Positions 9,001 through 20,800 of a DNA stretch of 55,001 nucleotides are shown in pieces (the first letter of the stretch is position 1; each line of letters opens with the position of its first letter). The notes under the pieces were generated by a model. That model searched no databases and was not told the DNA's origin. It worked only from the letters and a program-made list of their open reading frames with translations. Source of the DNA: Priapulus caudatus (lineage: Eukaryota > Priapulida > Priapulimorpha > Priapulimorphida > Priapulidae); NCBI RefSeq assembly GCF_000485595.1, contig NW_014577278.1, positions 1,375-56,375 on the forward strand, in the 5' to 3' direction. Position numbers and translations under genes: made by a program.

Positions 9001-12000
9001 CATCAAGAAGACGCAACTCCGACTCCGGCCGGGAGTCCGTCTGCTCGGATTCCGGACGGCTGGCGAATTCGGGCTCGCTCGGCCGTTCGAAGTAGAGCGC
9101 CACTCCCACGGGAATGTCTGTTTTCGGCGGTAACTCCTCCCGTTGGTCGTCATCGTCCTCGGCTACTTCCCGCTGCTCCTGCACTTGCTGAATCGCCTGT
9201 ATTTGTTGTATCTCCTGCTCGTCGTCACTGGAACTAGATGGTCGGTCGCGAGACGGTTCGTCGTCGAAGCTAACAGACCTGCCTTGATCCTTATTGTCAG
9301 GAAGAGGCAGTTCTTCCGCTGCTGAATCCTGTGGGCCCGCTGTTCTCTCCTGTGCCTCTTCATCATCCCTACTTTGTCGTGGCAATGGCTCCTGCTCCAT
9401 TTCCTCGGGCTTCTCATGTTGCTCTTCTTCTTCCTCTTCATCCTCTTCCTCAATCCGTTCACTAACGTCTAAGTCCTCCTCAGCGATAGCAATTTTAGGC
9501 TCGTCCTCAGGGCTAGACATAATCTCTGGTGCAGGCTCATGCCTTTTCTCATCCTCAGGGATCACGTCCATGGCTTCCTCGTCGCGTGGTTGATAGATTA
9601 CCGATTCTGGTGGCTCCATCGGTGACTCTGAGCCGATATCCAAACCAGGTCCTGCTTCAGGAATAGGTTCAAGCGCCAGCGGCGGTGCTGCGTCACCTTG
9701 ATCATCACGTTCCTGGTCGTCAACTTCGACTGGACCGTTATGTGATTCGCTTACGCCATATGCTAGTGCAGCGCCAATTCCAGTCGCTCCTACAACCGCC
9801 CCAACACCGACTGCAGATACTAGACTACCCATAGCAAAGTCGTCAGGCATGTCGCTGGCTTCTGATTCAGAGATGAATTCGAATGGACTTTCAGTTCTTT
9901 CATCGGGTTCGCCGTCACGGTCCGATTTTGCAGACATCGCCTCCTCCTCTGTTTCCACTTCTATGACGTCATCCTCCATGGATTTGTCGTGTGCACTCGG
10001 CATGAACGTTTGCTCAGATTCGAATGACTCCTTCATCACCGAGGAGCAATACGATGAGCCCATGATAGCCGTGTCCGTGGATAACTCCATCGATCGATCG
10101 GTGTCGGGCATCGTGAATTTATCCTGCTCATTAGTCGGCGTTTGTGGAACGAGATCGTCAGCCTCGCATTCAGAATGCATGATCGTCGTGTCGTCAGCAC
10201 TGTCCGACGGCTGGTAGGACTCAAACGAGAGTGTGCTTTGGCGAGAACTCTGCGCTGACGCTGCCGAGCTGGTATGGGAAGCCGGCGTATGATATGACTC
10301 TCCTGTCGTCATCGATTCCTGTGCAGTCTCGTATGAGGATGTACCTGGTGGCGACGTCAGTCGAGAAGATGGACCACTCTCGGCTGTCATGTACGCTTCA
10401 GACGACGACTCCTTCCCACTTTCTGCTGTCTCGTAATGTGTCCCGCTCGAGTTCTGAGAAAACCTCAATTCGCACGATTGTGAATACTCTTCTGTGTATT
10501 TCCTTTCGTAGTTGCTGTAAGAGGACATCAGCTCATATCCCATGTCTGAATCCCGTCGATCACTAGCGTGCGCTCCTAGATCAAACATGACGTGACCGAA
10601 CTCATCTCCCATTTTGAATTCCACTGGACGGTCATATGGTTCAAGCTCTCCCTTGCTTGATTCCAGTTTCGCACGTTCATTATCAGCTTCCGTGTCGGTA
10701 CCATCATCGACAACAGTGCTATTTGTGGCTTCGTCCGTCTCTATTTCGTGCTCCCTATGCACTTGCTTATCCTGCTCACTCTCAACGACCACAGATTGTT
10801 GTGCTGCCTCGTTTTCGTCCGTTTCCATGGTTCTTAATTCCTCATCGTGCTTGGTTTCATCTTTATCTACAATTTTGAGTGATTCTTGCTCTTCCTCTGC
10901 TACGTGTTTTATATCATCCGCTTTCAATTGAGCATCTTCAATCTCTTCCCTGGAGGGTACCTCTTCCTCGGGTGTCCGACTGGTGTCTTCAATGGCAGAT
11001 TTGGTATCTGGGCCACTGTCTTCGTATTCTGTTGACTTAGGTCTAGTCGTATCTTCAGCCTTCTCTTCGGGTGTATGGCGCTCCTGAGACTCTATTGAAT
11101 CTTTCTGACTCATATCGGAACTCTCATATGTTTTCCAGAATTCCTCGTGCATTGCATCAGGGCTCGCCTGGAGATCTTCATCAGAAATTGATCCATCAGA
11201 TGCACGCCTTTCATCCGCTTCCTTAGACTTTGCATCACTTGCGGTTTTTTCTATAGCAGCATCCGCATAGGAATCTGGTGAGTCGACCTCGACAATTCCT
11301 TCTGGTTCTTGAGGTTCTGCCACGGATGAAGACCTTGAAAGGGCTTCGTGAAGGTCAACATCTTCTGTGTGTACATCCGGTACGAGAATCTTCTCGTCTG
11401 TAAAAGATGCAGGTGACTCCCTGTCACCGTCATCTACCCCTTCTCCAATCTCAGGCTCAGCCGCCGAAGAAGACCTTGAAAGTTCTTCTACACGCGAAGA
11501 CATGGACGTCGGAAAAGGGACATCTTCTAATGGCCGAACTATAACGTCAGGTTGCTTTGTTTCTCCATACGTCTCTCCGATATGGTCTTCTTCTTGCGTG
11601 TAGTATCCCACTCGTTTCACAGAACTTGTTATTTCATCAGCAGTCTCCTCAACCTCCTTTGATTCCTCAACACCAACTTCCCACACAAGTTGTTCTATTT
11701 CCTCATGTGTCTGCTCAGGTGTGTGTTCATGGTGAATATGGTCTATAGCACCTGACGTCGGGGCTATGACAGGTTCGACTTCAGCTAGTACTACCGCAGC
11801 TGCAGCAGCTGGTGAGTGGTCACTGGCATAGTCAGGTGTGTCAATAACATCTGTCGTTGACGTGGGAAGTTCTTCAGAATCGAGTGATTCTTGTCGCTTA
11901 GCTTGCATAACCTTCTCTTCCCATTCCTCCTCTCGCTCTTCACCCGATTCTACATGTTCATCGTCGGCTGGGTAAGCATCCTCTTCTTCTTCGTCTTCTT

Positions 12001-14925
12001 TGGCACTTGTGTGTTCGAACTCTGAGTACTGAGCAGGTTCATCTGTCTTGAGCAATTCATCTATTTCAAAGGCCTCAACGTCGTCTTTCTCATCCACGGC
12101 AGCTTCACGTTCATCAACTTGCTTTTCAGACTCAGTGACTAATGTTACTACCGGCATCACAGTTACTGGTGTCTGCCCACTTTCTTCTTTTGGAGCAGCT
12201 TCCAGTTTTTGATCCATGCTCTCTTCATACTTTGGCTGATATTCTTCCTCAACTGGTTCATCTTTGCTGACATCATCTGTTTTGGGTTCACTACTGATTT
12301 CTTCTTCACCAAGAGGCTTATCCTTTTGCGATTCCACTGCCCCCGATCTAAGCTCTTTGTGTCCGATAATGATAGAGCCATCGGCTTCATATTCAAACTG
12401 ACTTTCGTCTACTTTAACAGGACTACCTGTGCCATCATCATGTTTTTCAATAGACCTCTCACGTTTAGATGAGATTGAGGCCTCATCCTTCTCTTTGTCA
12501 TAGCTTGTGATAAGTGAAGAATCTGTAGCCTCTTCGTGTGAATACTCAGAAAAGACACTTTCCTGTGTTATCTCTTCAGTGTATTGTGTGCTTACAACCA
12601 CTACTGAGGATGTAGTATCAAGTGGTACTGTTGGCTGTAAACTTTCCACATATGGCGGAGCTGAAGGTTCTTTCTTGTACTCATCTGCAGGAATAACTGA
12701 ATCTGGCGTCTCCCTGGCAAAGGCAAGATCCTCTGACTCAGAAACTGACACCCTCTGTTCTGGGCCTGCCTCCGAAAGACATTCCGGCTCACATGGCATT
12801 TCCAATGGCTCTGATTCAACGGGATCACTCTGATCTGTTTGAGGTGAGTCTCGTACAATTATAGGGAGACTGGATGCCTCTCCTCCTGCTAGCACCAACA
12901 CGTCATGAGCTTCAGGGGACTTCCTAACCGGTTCGTCTTCAGTTTCTGGTACTGAATCTCCCAACTCATGTACGGAAGATTCACTGACAGGTAAAGGCGA
13001 TTCTCTTAACGGTTTGGAAGATTCTTCTATTGTTTCCGGTGATTTTGTGGTTGGTTCAGGGGATTTTCTTAGCAGTGCAGGAGATTCTTCTAATGTTTCA
13101 GGTGATTCCCTAGTTGGTTCAGGGGATTCTCTTAGAGGTTGAGGGGATTCCCTAGTTGGTTCAGGGGATTCGCTTAGAGGTTGAGGGGATTCCCTAGTTG
13201 GTTCAGGGGATTCGCTTAGAGGTTGAGGGGATTCCCTAGTTGGTTCAGGAGATTCCCTAGTTGGTTCAGGAAATTCTCCTAATGCTTCAGGAGATTTTCT
13301 AGTTGGTTTGGGTGATTCCCTCAAAGGTTCGAAAGATTCTGCAGTCGGTTCAGGGGATTCCCTTAGAGGTTTCGGAGATTCTTCCAGTGTTTCAGTATGT
13401 TTTCCGGTTGGTTCCGGTGATTCTTCTAGAGGTTCTGGTGATTCTCCTAGAGGTTCGGGAGATTCTTTAGTTAGTTCAGGTGATTCAGTTAGCAATGTAG
13501 GCGCATCAGGAGATTTTCTGGCTGGTTCTGGTGATTCCCTTAGAGGTTCGGGATATTCTGTTGTTGGTTCTGGTGATTCCCTTAGAGGTGCGGGTGACTC
13601 GCTCAGAGGTTCAGAATACTCTCTAATCGATTCCCCAGCTTCTCTTATCGGTTCGGAAGATTCCTTAAGCGGTTCGGGAGACTCTCTACTTAGCGCAGGG
13701 GATTCTCCAACAGATTGTGGAGACTCGCGTACTACTCCGAGGCACTCCTGTATTAGTTCTGGAGACTCATGTGTTGCCTCGGGGGATTCTCGTATCAGTT
13801 CGAGACATTCTCTTTCTGGTTCCGGAGATTCACTTCCTGGTTCGAAATAGTGCCTTACTGGTTCAGTATAATCCCTTACTTGATCAGGTGATGGTCTTTC
13901 CTGTTCTAGACATTCTAGTTCTGGTTCTGGGGATTCACTTGCTAGCGCAGGGTCAGGTGATTCCCTAAGCTGGCTCGATACATCCCTAAGTAGTTCTGGG
14001 GTTAGTTCAACGTCAGGTGACTCCTTGGTATCACTTTCATCTTCTTCACCAAGAAACAGGAATCCTTCTTCCATGAACTGTTTTGGTTGCTCTTCTTCAT
14101 CAATTTGTGTTTCTCTAATTGATTCACCGTCTTCATCCTCAGCAAATGTTTTCCTCTCTGGTGAAGAGGTGTCAATTGGTTGATATATTTCCGCAGCAAA
14201 TATTTTAGATTTAATCTGTTTTTCTACAGCATCACCTGTATCAAGAGCTTTCTGCTCTGGACTTGACTTTTCATCGGACTGGGTGCATTCCTCTTCGAAT
14301 ATAGCACTTCGGATTTGGCGGTCATATTCGTCTGTATTTATGGTTTCTTCAAAGCTGCGTGTTTCAATATGAATATCGGTGTCCTCGTATACAATTGCTT
14401 CTCTGTGTTCCTCTTTGTGCATTGTAGGTTCTTCCTTTACTGTTTCGCCATAGGCGCCCTCTTCTGCTTCCTGCGTCTCTTGCGTTTCCTGAATTTCTTG
14501 TATGTCATATATGTCCTGTTCTGTCTCCTCAGTAGCGACTTCGGAGTATGTTCTACTATGCTTAAATGAAGAGACCGTCTGTGCAGATGGTTCCTTATGC
14601 ACAGCTATATCTTCAACTTCGTCTGTTTCCTCAAACGCAACATTGTCAAACGCTAAGCTACTTCGTGCCTCTGTCTGGATTTTCTCCTCAGCTTCAGCCT
14701 CGTCGACGTAACTAGACTCTCCCTGAATTGCGTCATAATCACGTGATTCTGCTTCTCTGCATGGCTCTTCATCAAGACTTTGGGACCGAACTGGGGACTT
14801 TGATGGGGAATCAGTTGGGGATGTCTTATCAGTGGGGAATTCTGGAGGGGATGTCTTATATGGAGATATATGCTCTTCATTGTCAGTCTCTTTCCTGGCT
14901 TCCTCCTCCTTATCCTCCACCTTAT
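6031..14925 (-). CDS. Giant ankyrin-like gene, exon W10: 8.9-kb exon with ESPEP and DSLDE repeats
   Basis: Phase 1-1 exon of 8895 bp (2965 codons) with no internal stop. The acceptor is TAATTTATAG|AT (junction Asp) and the donor TCA-G|GTATCA. In order it has an acidic leader (DKVEDKEEEARKETDNEEHI), an ESPEPTRE/ESPQPLSE array (12925-14020), a long acidic region, and a Ser/Thr-rich segment with YETAESGKESSSEAY (about 10200-10470). Then come a 27-residue hydrophobic Gly/Ala/Val stretch (9752-9832), DSRPDSELR repeats (8938-9060), six or seven DSLDEERF-type units (8130-8690), and two SLxEFERLExxIL motifs (7163-7230, 7346-7405). The end is Thr/Arg-rich: YKVYDPRTGDVAGERTITQR, DDAGNVTRTITRRRTTTKTV and ARVPPPPPQQRHEYEGPY. 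The composition and Thr-rich end fit a giant ankyrin tail. A futsch/MAP1-like origin was considered, but no MAP1 light-chain domain follows. Confidence 0.9.
8130..8690 (-). repeat. DSLDEERF repeats within W10
   Basis: Six or seven diverged units of about 22-32 residues share (I/L)M(Q/E)DSLDE(E/D)(R/K)F plus a linker: VMADSLDESKLQQ, NIMQDSLDEDKFRQ, DIMQDSLDDQRFK, LMQDSLEGDQFQ, LMEDSLDEERFRHL and DIMQDSLDEESLRK. Conserved Ile/Leu-Met and Phe in acidic context make short helical linear motifs that could bind a repeated partner. Similar acidic Ser-Leu-Glu repeats are a known style in giant ankyrin insertions, but identity was not tested. Confidence 0.88.
9752..9832 (-). other. 27-residue hydrophobic Gly/Ala/Val segment in W10
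   Basis: The uncharged segment starts MGSLVSAVGVGAVVG and ends GAALAYGV, with acidic sequence on both sides (SEASDMPDDFA before, SESHNGPVEVDD after). Its length suits a membrane span, and the closely spaced Gly residues resemble glycine-zipper packing. It is the only such stretch I see in the protein. The reading frame is secure here. Confidence 0.85.
12925..14020 (-). repeat. ESPEP coding tandem array (24/48-bp period)
   Basis: About 40 Glu-Ser-Pro units, mostly eight residues (ESPEPTRE, ESPQPLSE, ESPEPLRE). Around 13080-13260 two units form a 48-bp block, RESPEPTRESPQPLSE, repeated nearly exactly. Regular Ser-Pro spacing offers a dense set of proline-directed kinase sites. Confidence 0.9.
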
Positions 14926-15521
14926 CTATAAATTAGTACCGCAGGAGAAACTAGTGTTAATTCTATGGTTAGTAGGTTAGTGAGCTTGATAAAATATTAG
15001 AATGACCATACACCAATGTTAGTCTACCACCAGAACAAATAAGTATGATAGTATCCAATAAAATATTGTTATATACAAGTCAACCTACCATAAGCTATTA
15101 AAAAATCAGTAAATATGAACATGACTGATTAATAATAGCCTATGCTTAAAATAAGCTCACTTGCAAAGACGTGAATATTGAATGTAACGAGCACCAGCAA
15201 GTTATACAGTTGTAAAGTAAGTAGAACACAATGCATTCATTAACATTATTTAGGCCACAGCTCAAAGGTAGGTATTTCATTACAGGGCAACCGGAAATAT
15301 CCTATTCACAATCTAAATATATTCGCAAACCAGGTGCTTATTAGATTAATAATTGTTGCTCAATGTACATGAATTTCCGCCACACAAATGTTAACTGTTC
15401 CACTAAACATTGCTTGTTAATGTTAGTATAGTTAGATTTGTTACCTCAGTAGGCTAACATTAACTAAAAACATTACAGTGGCGCCATCTACATGGTACTG
15501 GCTACGTGTTAGTGTAACTAC
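14926..15521 (-). other. Intron W9/W10
   Basis: 596 bp of AT-rich sequence without repeats or open frames worth noting. Confidence 0.75.
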
Positions 15522-15620
15522 CTTTGGGTTCATGCTCCTCATGCAAGGCGTGATCGCTGTCACTCGAAATGCTCTCTGGCCGAGGTGATTCTACTCGAAT
15601 TCCGGGAGTCTCTTCCTCTG
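15522..15620 (-). CDS. Giant ankyrin-like gene, exon W9
   Basis: Phase 1-1 exon of 99 bp (33 codons). The acceptor is CCCAAGTAG|CA (junction Ala) and the donor AAA-G|GTAGTT. It encodes AEEETPGIRVESPRPESISS then DSDHALHEEHEPK. The peptide is acidic with several Ser-Pro and Ser-Asp sites and no recognisable domain. A CTCF-like sequence (reverse strand, 15481-15490) lies about 30 bp into the following intron. Confidence 0.83.
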
Positions 15621-16464
15621 CTACTTGGGAAAACGGTTAGATGATTAGGTACTCGTCATCACCAGCCACAAATCGTGCATACATTGCAAGTCAAATGTGC
15701 AAACCCATCTGCCCGAGAGAGGAAGCCAGTTTGTGTCAACCTTGCTGTAAGAAAAGTTTGGTGCGTGAAGAGGAATAACGTAAAGAGACTACCCCTGCTG
15801 TGCATTCATGCATGCATAAAAATGGGCAAATAAAACCACGTAACTACAACGAAATAAAACTCCAAGGGAAAGAAACAACTATTTTCAATAAGCAATATCT
15901 AATCATGTTATAATCTGGCAGATATGTTGCGTTTGTGTCAGCAGGCATGATAAATTGTGTGAATCCTTAGTCGTTACAGCACATGTATGTCACGTTTAGC
16001 CAAGATCTCATGATACGATGGCAACGTTGTGACGATGCGTATTGCAGACTTTACTGCACTATAACAAGCATTGCAATATATATCGTGTGGATATATGAAG
16101 CATGTGAGTCATCCAGTATGAAGTTAGCTTTACAACGAAGCTTTTCAACAGCAGTATGAAAAAGATCACGCAGGTGCAGCTCACGATCCTCGTCACTGTT
16201 GTTGCAAAAATCTCTGCACCGCTATTCACGCGAACCCTAGCAGTTTACCTGCATGGCGTACTGCAGCCGTACTGCATGCGTATTGCAGCCGTACTACATG
16301 CGTACTGCTTACGTACTGCAGGAGTACTGCAAGCGTGCTGCATGCGTACTGCCAGCCTTGCCGACGAAGCGTGATATTTGCGAGACGCTCGCGCGACCGT
16401 GGTTTCTTGCACGAAGCGGGCAGCTCTCTTCGTAGAGAGGCGGCGCGTGAAGCGTCTCACGTAC
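15621..16464 (-). other. Intron W8/W9
   Basis: 844 bp. It contains an 11-bp minisatellite (16258-16356), annotated separately. No exon was seen. Confidence 0.75.
16258..16356. repeat. 11-bp minisatellite, nine copies
   Basis: Nine consecutive units matching GTACTGCATGC / GTACTGCAGCC fill exactly 99 bp with substitutions only and no indels. It begins about 110 bp downstream of the W8 donor in transcription direction. The units are near-palindromic around TGCA and GTAC. The period is close to one helical turn. Confidence 0.93.
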
Positions 16465-16914
16465 CTTGCGAGGACCGCGAGGATATCGATGCCGAGGATC
16501 GCCTCGACGGTGGCTCGTCGATGACGGGCTCCATCGGACGCGACCCGTCGTCGGCGTCGTCGTCGGCGACCTCGACCGCCACCCTGGCCTTTCTGCGTGG
16601 CGGCCACTCCGAGTCGGACAGCGACTCGCCGGGCAACGGCCGGTGCTCTGTGCTCGGCGTTTCAACGACGGGAACGATGTCGGCTTCGAGCCGTGGATCG
16701 AGCTCCTCGTCGTCGGTGACGTCGATTATCGACGTCTGCGTGCGCGTCGCCGGCGGCCGGTCATCGTCGCTGCTCAGTGATGAGCTAGAGTACGCGCGCT
16801 GCCGCTCGGCGTTTAAATTCGCGCCGTTTGTCTCGTCGTCTTCGTCGTCAGAGGAGGCGGGGGAGAGAGACGGTGACCGACGAGCGGCCTCTGTTTTGAT
16901 TTCATCTTCTCTGC
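16465..16914 (-). CDS. Giant ankyrin-like gene, exon W8
   Basis: Phase 1-1 exon of 450 bp (150 codons). The acceptor is AATTACAG|GC (junction Gly) and the donor CAA-G|GTACGT. It encodes GREDEIKTEAARRSPSLSPA, a Ser/Asp-rich acidic stretch (SSSSLSSDDDRPPATRTQTS, IIDVTDDEELDPRLEADIVP), a basic patch SEWPPRRKARVAVEVAD, and a Ser/Arg-rich end (PPSRRSSASISSRSSQ). SRRSSAS-type sites would suit basophilic kinases, while the SDDD/SDSE runs would suit casein kinase 2. These are motif-level inferences. The exon is GC-rich with many CpG. IIDVTDDEELD resembles a SUMO-interacting motif (hydrophobic core plus acidic flank), which is plausible but unproven. Confidence 0.88.
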
Positions 16915-17810
16915 CTGTAATTATTATCGGTCACACTGATGCCTGATGCTGTCATTGAAAGCGTTTGCGTGAAGTTTGCGATATGCTGAGTCTGTATGAG
17001 CATGTTCGAATTCGTTCATCGCACGCACGTACGTACGTATTTGCACATGCACGCATTAAAACATTCACGCACACGCACGCACACATTTACACGCACGCAC
17101 GCACGCACACGCGCACGCACACACGTATGATAAGCTACACCCAAATGTGTAATGGCAGTGTCAATAGCAATGTCTTTGTAAGATTGTTTCTACACGACCT
17201 TGTGGAAAATGACGTTATGTGTTTCATTTAATACATTGTATTCATATGGTGTCCATTCAATGTAATACTAATGAATCAAGAAAGAATGAAGGAAGAAAAC
17301 ACACCACAAACATCAATAGTTAAAAATCTGCATGCAATAAAAAACTCACTAGCAGGGGTTAGTAAATCTAAACACCAATATCTCGTTAACCTGAAAACCT
17401 GTACGAAAAATCTACAATTGCAAACATGGTTAACAGCCACATTTCTCCAATGTTCGATAATGTTAATATATACGAGCACCAAAGAATAAGCAGCACGCCA
17501 TCCAACTTACCATTATCCCGCGACAATCCATGAAGTCAAACACTCGCCACACACTCCATCGCATCTAATACCCCCACGCCACTCACACAACACACCGTGC
17601 CTCACCGTAGCCATGTACCTGTGCTCGCGAACACAACCTACATAAGCGTCACGCAGTATTAGTCAAACAGAAGACGACTGTGCAAGCAACAGCTGTCTTC
17701 AACGAACATGACCACGGCATGTTAGAAGAGCTGGGGCATCGCCGTCGGACATGCCTGGCTGGGAGCAGCAGTGCATCGCATGCTCACTGCTCGCTCGCGT
17801 GCCTAAATAC
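16915..17810 (-). other. Intron W7/W8 with ACGC microsatellite
   Basis: 896 bp. An (ACGC)/(ACAC) microsatellite lies at about 17021-17126. The remainder is AT-rich, and an open frame at 17271-17489 has no supporting features. Confidence 0.75.
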
Positions 17811-20800
17811 CTGTCTTGGCGAAAACCTCGGAGCTTTCCTCGGTAACCGTCCTGCTCTCGTCCACTCTGCTGGACCTCACCCGCTTCCTGGCCAGCACGC
17901 AGACGTCGTAGACCTCCGCCGCACCACCGCTCACCGCCGTTTCGGACTCTGTCACAGTGACAGGGTCCTTCACCTCGAATGTGACCTTATCGGGGTGCCT
18001 TACCACCTCGGTGCGGTGAAGCTCGGTGAACTGACTTGCGAGTTCGCCCGTGTCTGACCTATACTGCTGATCTGTTTTTTGCGTGTCGAGATTCGTCGTG
18101 GTCGACACCGACTCTCTAATTTCGACCTCTTCGCGTGTTGTATGTACCTCGTGCTGTGTTGGTGTGCCTATGTCTACGCTAATGTGAACTAGTGGGTCTG
18201 TGTGCTCATAGATTTTAAAGTCACCTGGCTCGACTACCTGATCTCTCAGATCGTCATACTGGTCTAGGTCGGTGGAATTTCCGTCACTCATTTCACTAAC
18301 CTCTATTTCGTACGACGTTATTGACGCCGACTCTGTGTGTTCGTACACCTCTCTGTATATCTGCTCTTCCTTATAATCTGTGACCTTTTCCTTCTCTACT
18401 TCATGCTTTGTTGTCTTCACAACAGCACCATGTCTGTGCTCAGCCTTACGTGAACCTCGACTGCTCCTACTGCTAACAGAATGTTGGTCGTCCACGCGAA
18501 CGAATTCGTGTTTTTGATCGTACGATATGTGTTCTGACTCTTCCTCGGACACGTCCGACGATATCTCGACAGTGACCTGAATTTCCTCTATCTCGGCACC
18601 GAGACCGTCTGGTTCTTTTTCGGTCAAAAGTGGTTGCGTTTCTGGAAAAGAGTGCGATTCTGTAACTGCGTTACTGTCATGAGCTTCTATTTCTCGGAGT
18701 GCGATTTCGGGTGCGTCGACCTGCTCGTCATCTGGTACTTCAAAATTAAGAAGCATCTCGACAGCACCAGCTTCATCTACTTCGACGTCTGCAGTGCTGG
18801 TCACTACAACCACGTCTGAGAATTCCTCAGACATTTTGATATCGAGACTTTTCAGCTCAGATTGCTGGGCGATAGAATGGCTTGACAATTGGACCGTATG
18901 TATTTCTGATTGGTTAGTAACATCAGTCACGTCATCAGCCGTCAGTGTCAAAGGTTTCGAACCGTCAGTGAGTGCGTCACCATGTTCTGATGTCAATGAT
19001 TTTCCTTCATCTTTTTGCGTAGAACTACCTTCGATAATTTCCTCAAATCCGACATCTGCAGGCTCGAGCAAGTCTACCCTGCGATCGTTTTCTGTCGTAA
19101 TACATTCCTCAGATTCGGTCTCTGTTGTCGTATCGTCCAGAATGGCGTATTCCAATTTCCCCTCCTGTATTGCCTCCACACTGCCGACTATAGTCTCAAT
19201 ATCAACACCTGGCTGCTCTATGTACTCTCGCTGAAGCATCTCATAGTCAGAGGTTTCCTCCACAATAACAAATCTCTCCTCTTCATCGGATGACTCCTCC
19301 GACGTCGCTGCCACATCTGCAATGATGTCTGCAACCTCCTTAAACTTAACCTGCAACGCGTCCTTTTTACCTGTGTTAGCGTCGAAGTCTGTTTCCTGAG
19401 CCGCGTCATCAGAGGGAAATACCTGGTTTTCTGAATGTGTAATTTCGGATAATTTGGATTCTACGCAAGTTTCTTGCACTGGTTCCTTACCTTCGCGGTC
19501 TTGCTCTTCTACATCTGAGGACATGTCTTGCACTGCTGCTGGTTCGGATGCTTCAGATGGCTCTTCTGGCACAATAACATACTCGTCTAAGTCAGGTAGA
19601 TCACTGCTACTGTCACTTGCGGGTCTCTCAACTTCTACATCTTCAAATCTACCTTCTACATCATGTTTCTCGGCAGGTAAAACCTCTTCAATGACCTTAT
19701 TAGAGTGGGCACCTCTATCTACATCTGCTTCTTGAGTTTCAGCAAGTGCTTTATCATGTTCAAAAACATCAGGACTGATTCCGACTGCTGCCGGCCCTTC
19801 ATCGCCATATGTATCATCAAGTTCGGCTGGCATATCTGTTATATCTTTCTCGTCAAGCTCAAGCTTCTCACGTTCAATAACTGTTTCTAAGCAATCACTC
19901 TCTGTTAAATCTGTTGTATCAGTTTCGAGCAATTTCTTTGCTTGGTTTCGTTGCGCTTGATATATTGCCTCGTCTATCGCAGTTTGTAGAATACAGGCCA
20001 TTTCATCTTCAGAATATCCTGAAGGTGTTGTGTCCAAACCACTTATGGTATCTGGCACCGAACTTCCAGTAGATACCCCCTTTTCTGGAGTGCAAGAACT
20101 TTCTGCTTCTTGCGGGGATGATTCGTCAGACACTGCCTCTAGAAAAGCATCCTCGTCAATAAGAGGGAAGGGCCTAATGGCTTTCATTTCCTCTGTATCA
20201 TCAACATCGTTTGCGTGATCATCAGCGTCGTTATCGGGTAGCTCCTCTTCTGGAAATTGATCGATATCTGGGATCTCCTCGGCTGTGTAATCATAAGATG
20301 ATGAAGCTGCAAGGACCTCGGCACCTTTGTCTGCAACATTACCCGTGTCATCCTCCATCTCAGTTGGTTGATCGAGTGCTTCTCCTGCATCGCTCAGTTC
20401 TGCCTGAGCGTCAACAGGTTCAACCTCTGCTACTTGATCTTTTAGTTCTTCCTGCGCAGGCTCAGCCTCCGCTGCAACGGCCACTGTCCCAGTTATAGCC
20501 ACAATGTCTTTGGTTGCTCTCGATGTTTCCTCTGCTGTAGTTTCAAGTGGTTTCTGCTCTCCTGCTTCAATGACTGCTTCCTGAACTTCAGCTGGTGTGG
20601 TCTCAGTAGCCTGCTCTTCTGCTTCTGCATGCATATCAATAGACTCCTCTGGAACGACTACCATGTCTTCTATATCTTCTTGACCCGTCAGAGCTGTCAG
20701 GGATTCCGCTGGAGTAAGATCTATTGGTTTATCGAGTTCTTTCTGAACCTCAACATGCTCGGTATCAACAACCTCTGGTTCAGGCATATCTGTGACGATT

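Noticed and set aside
6031-14925. Identity as futsch/MAP1B
   Set aside because: Acidic Ser-Pro repeats are similar in style, but the downstream exons encode a DGT/Thr-rich tail and no MAP1 light chain. The repeats alone cannot decide a family.
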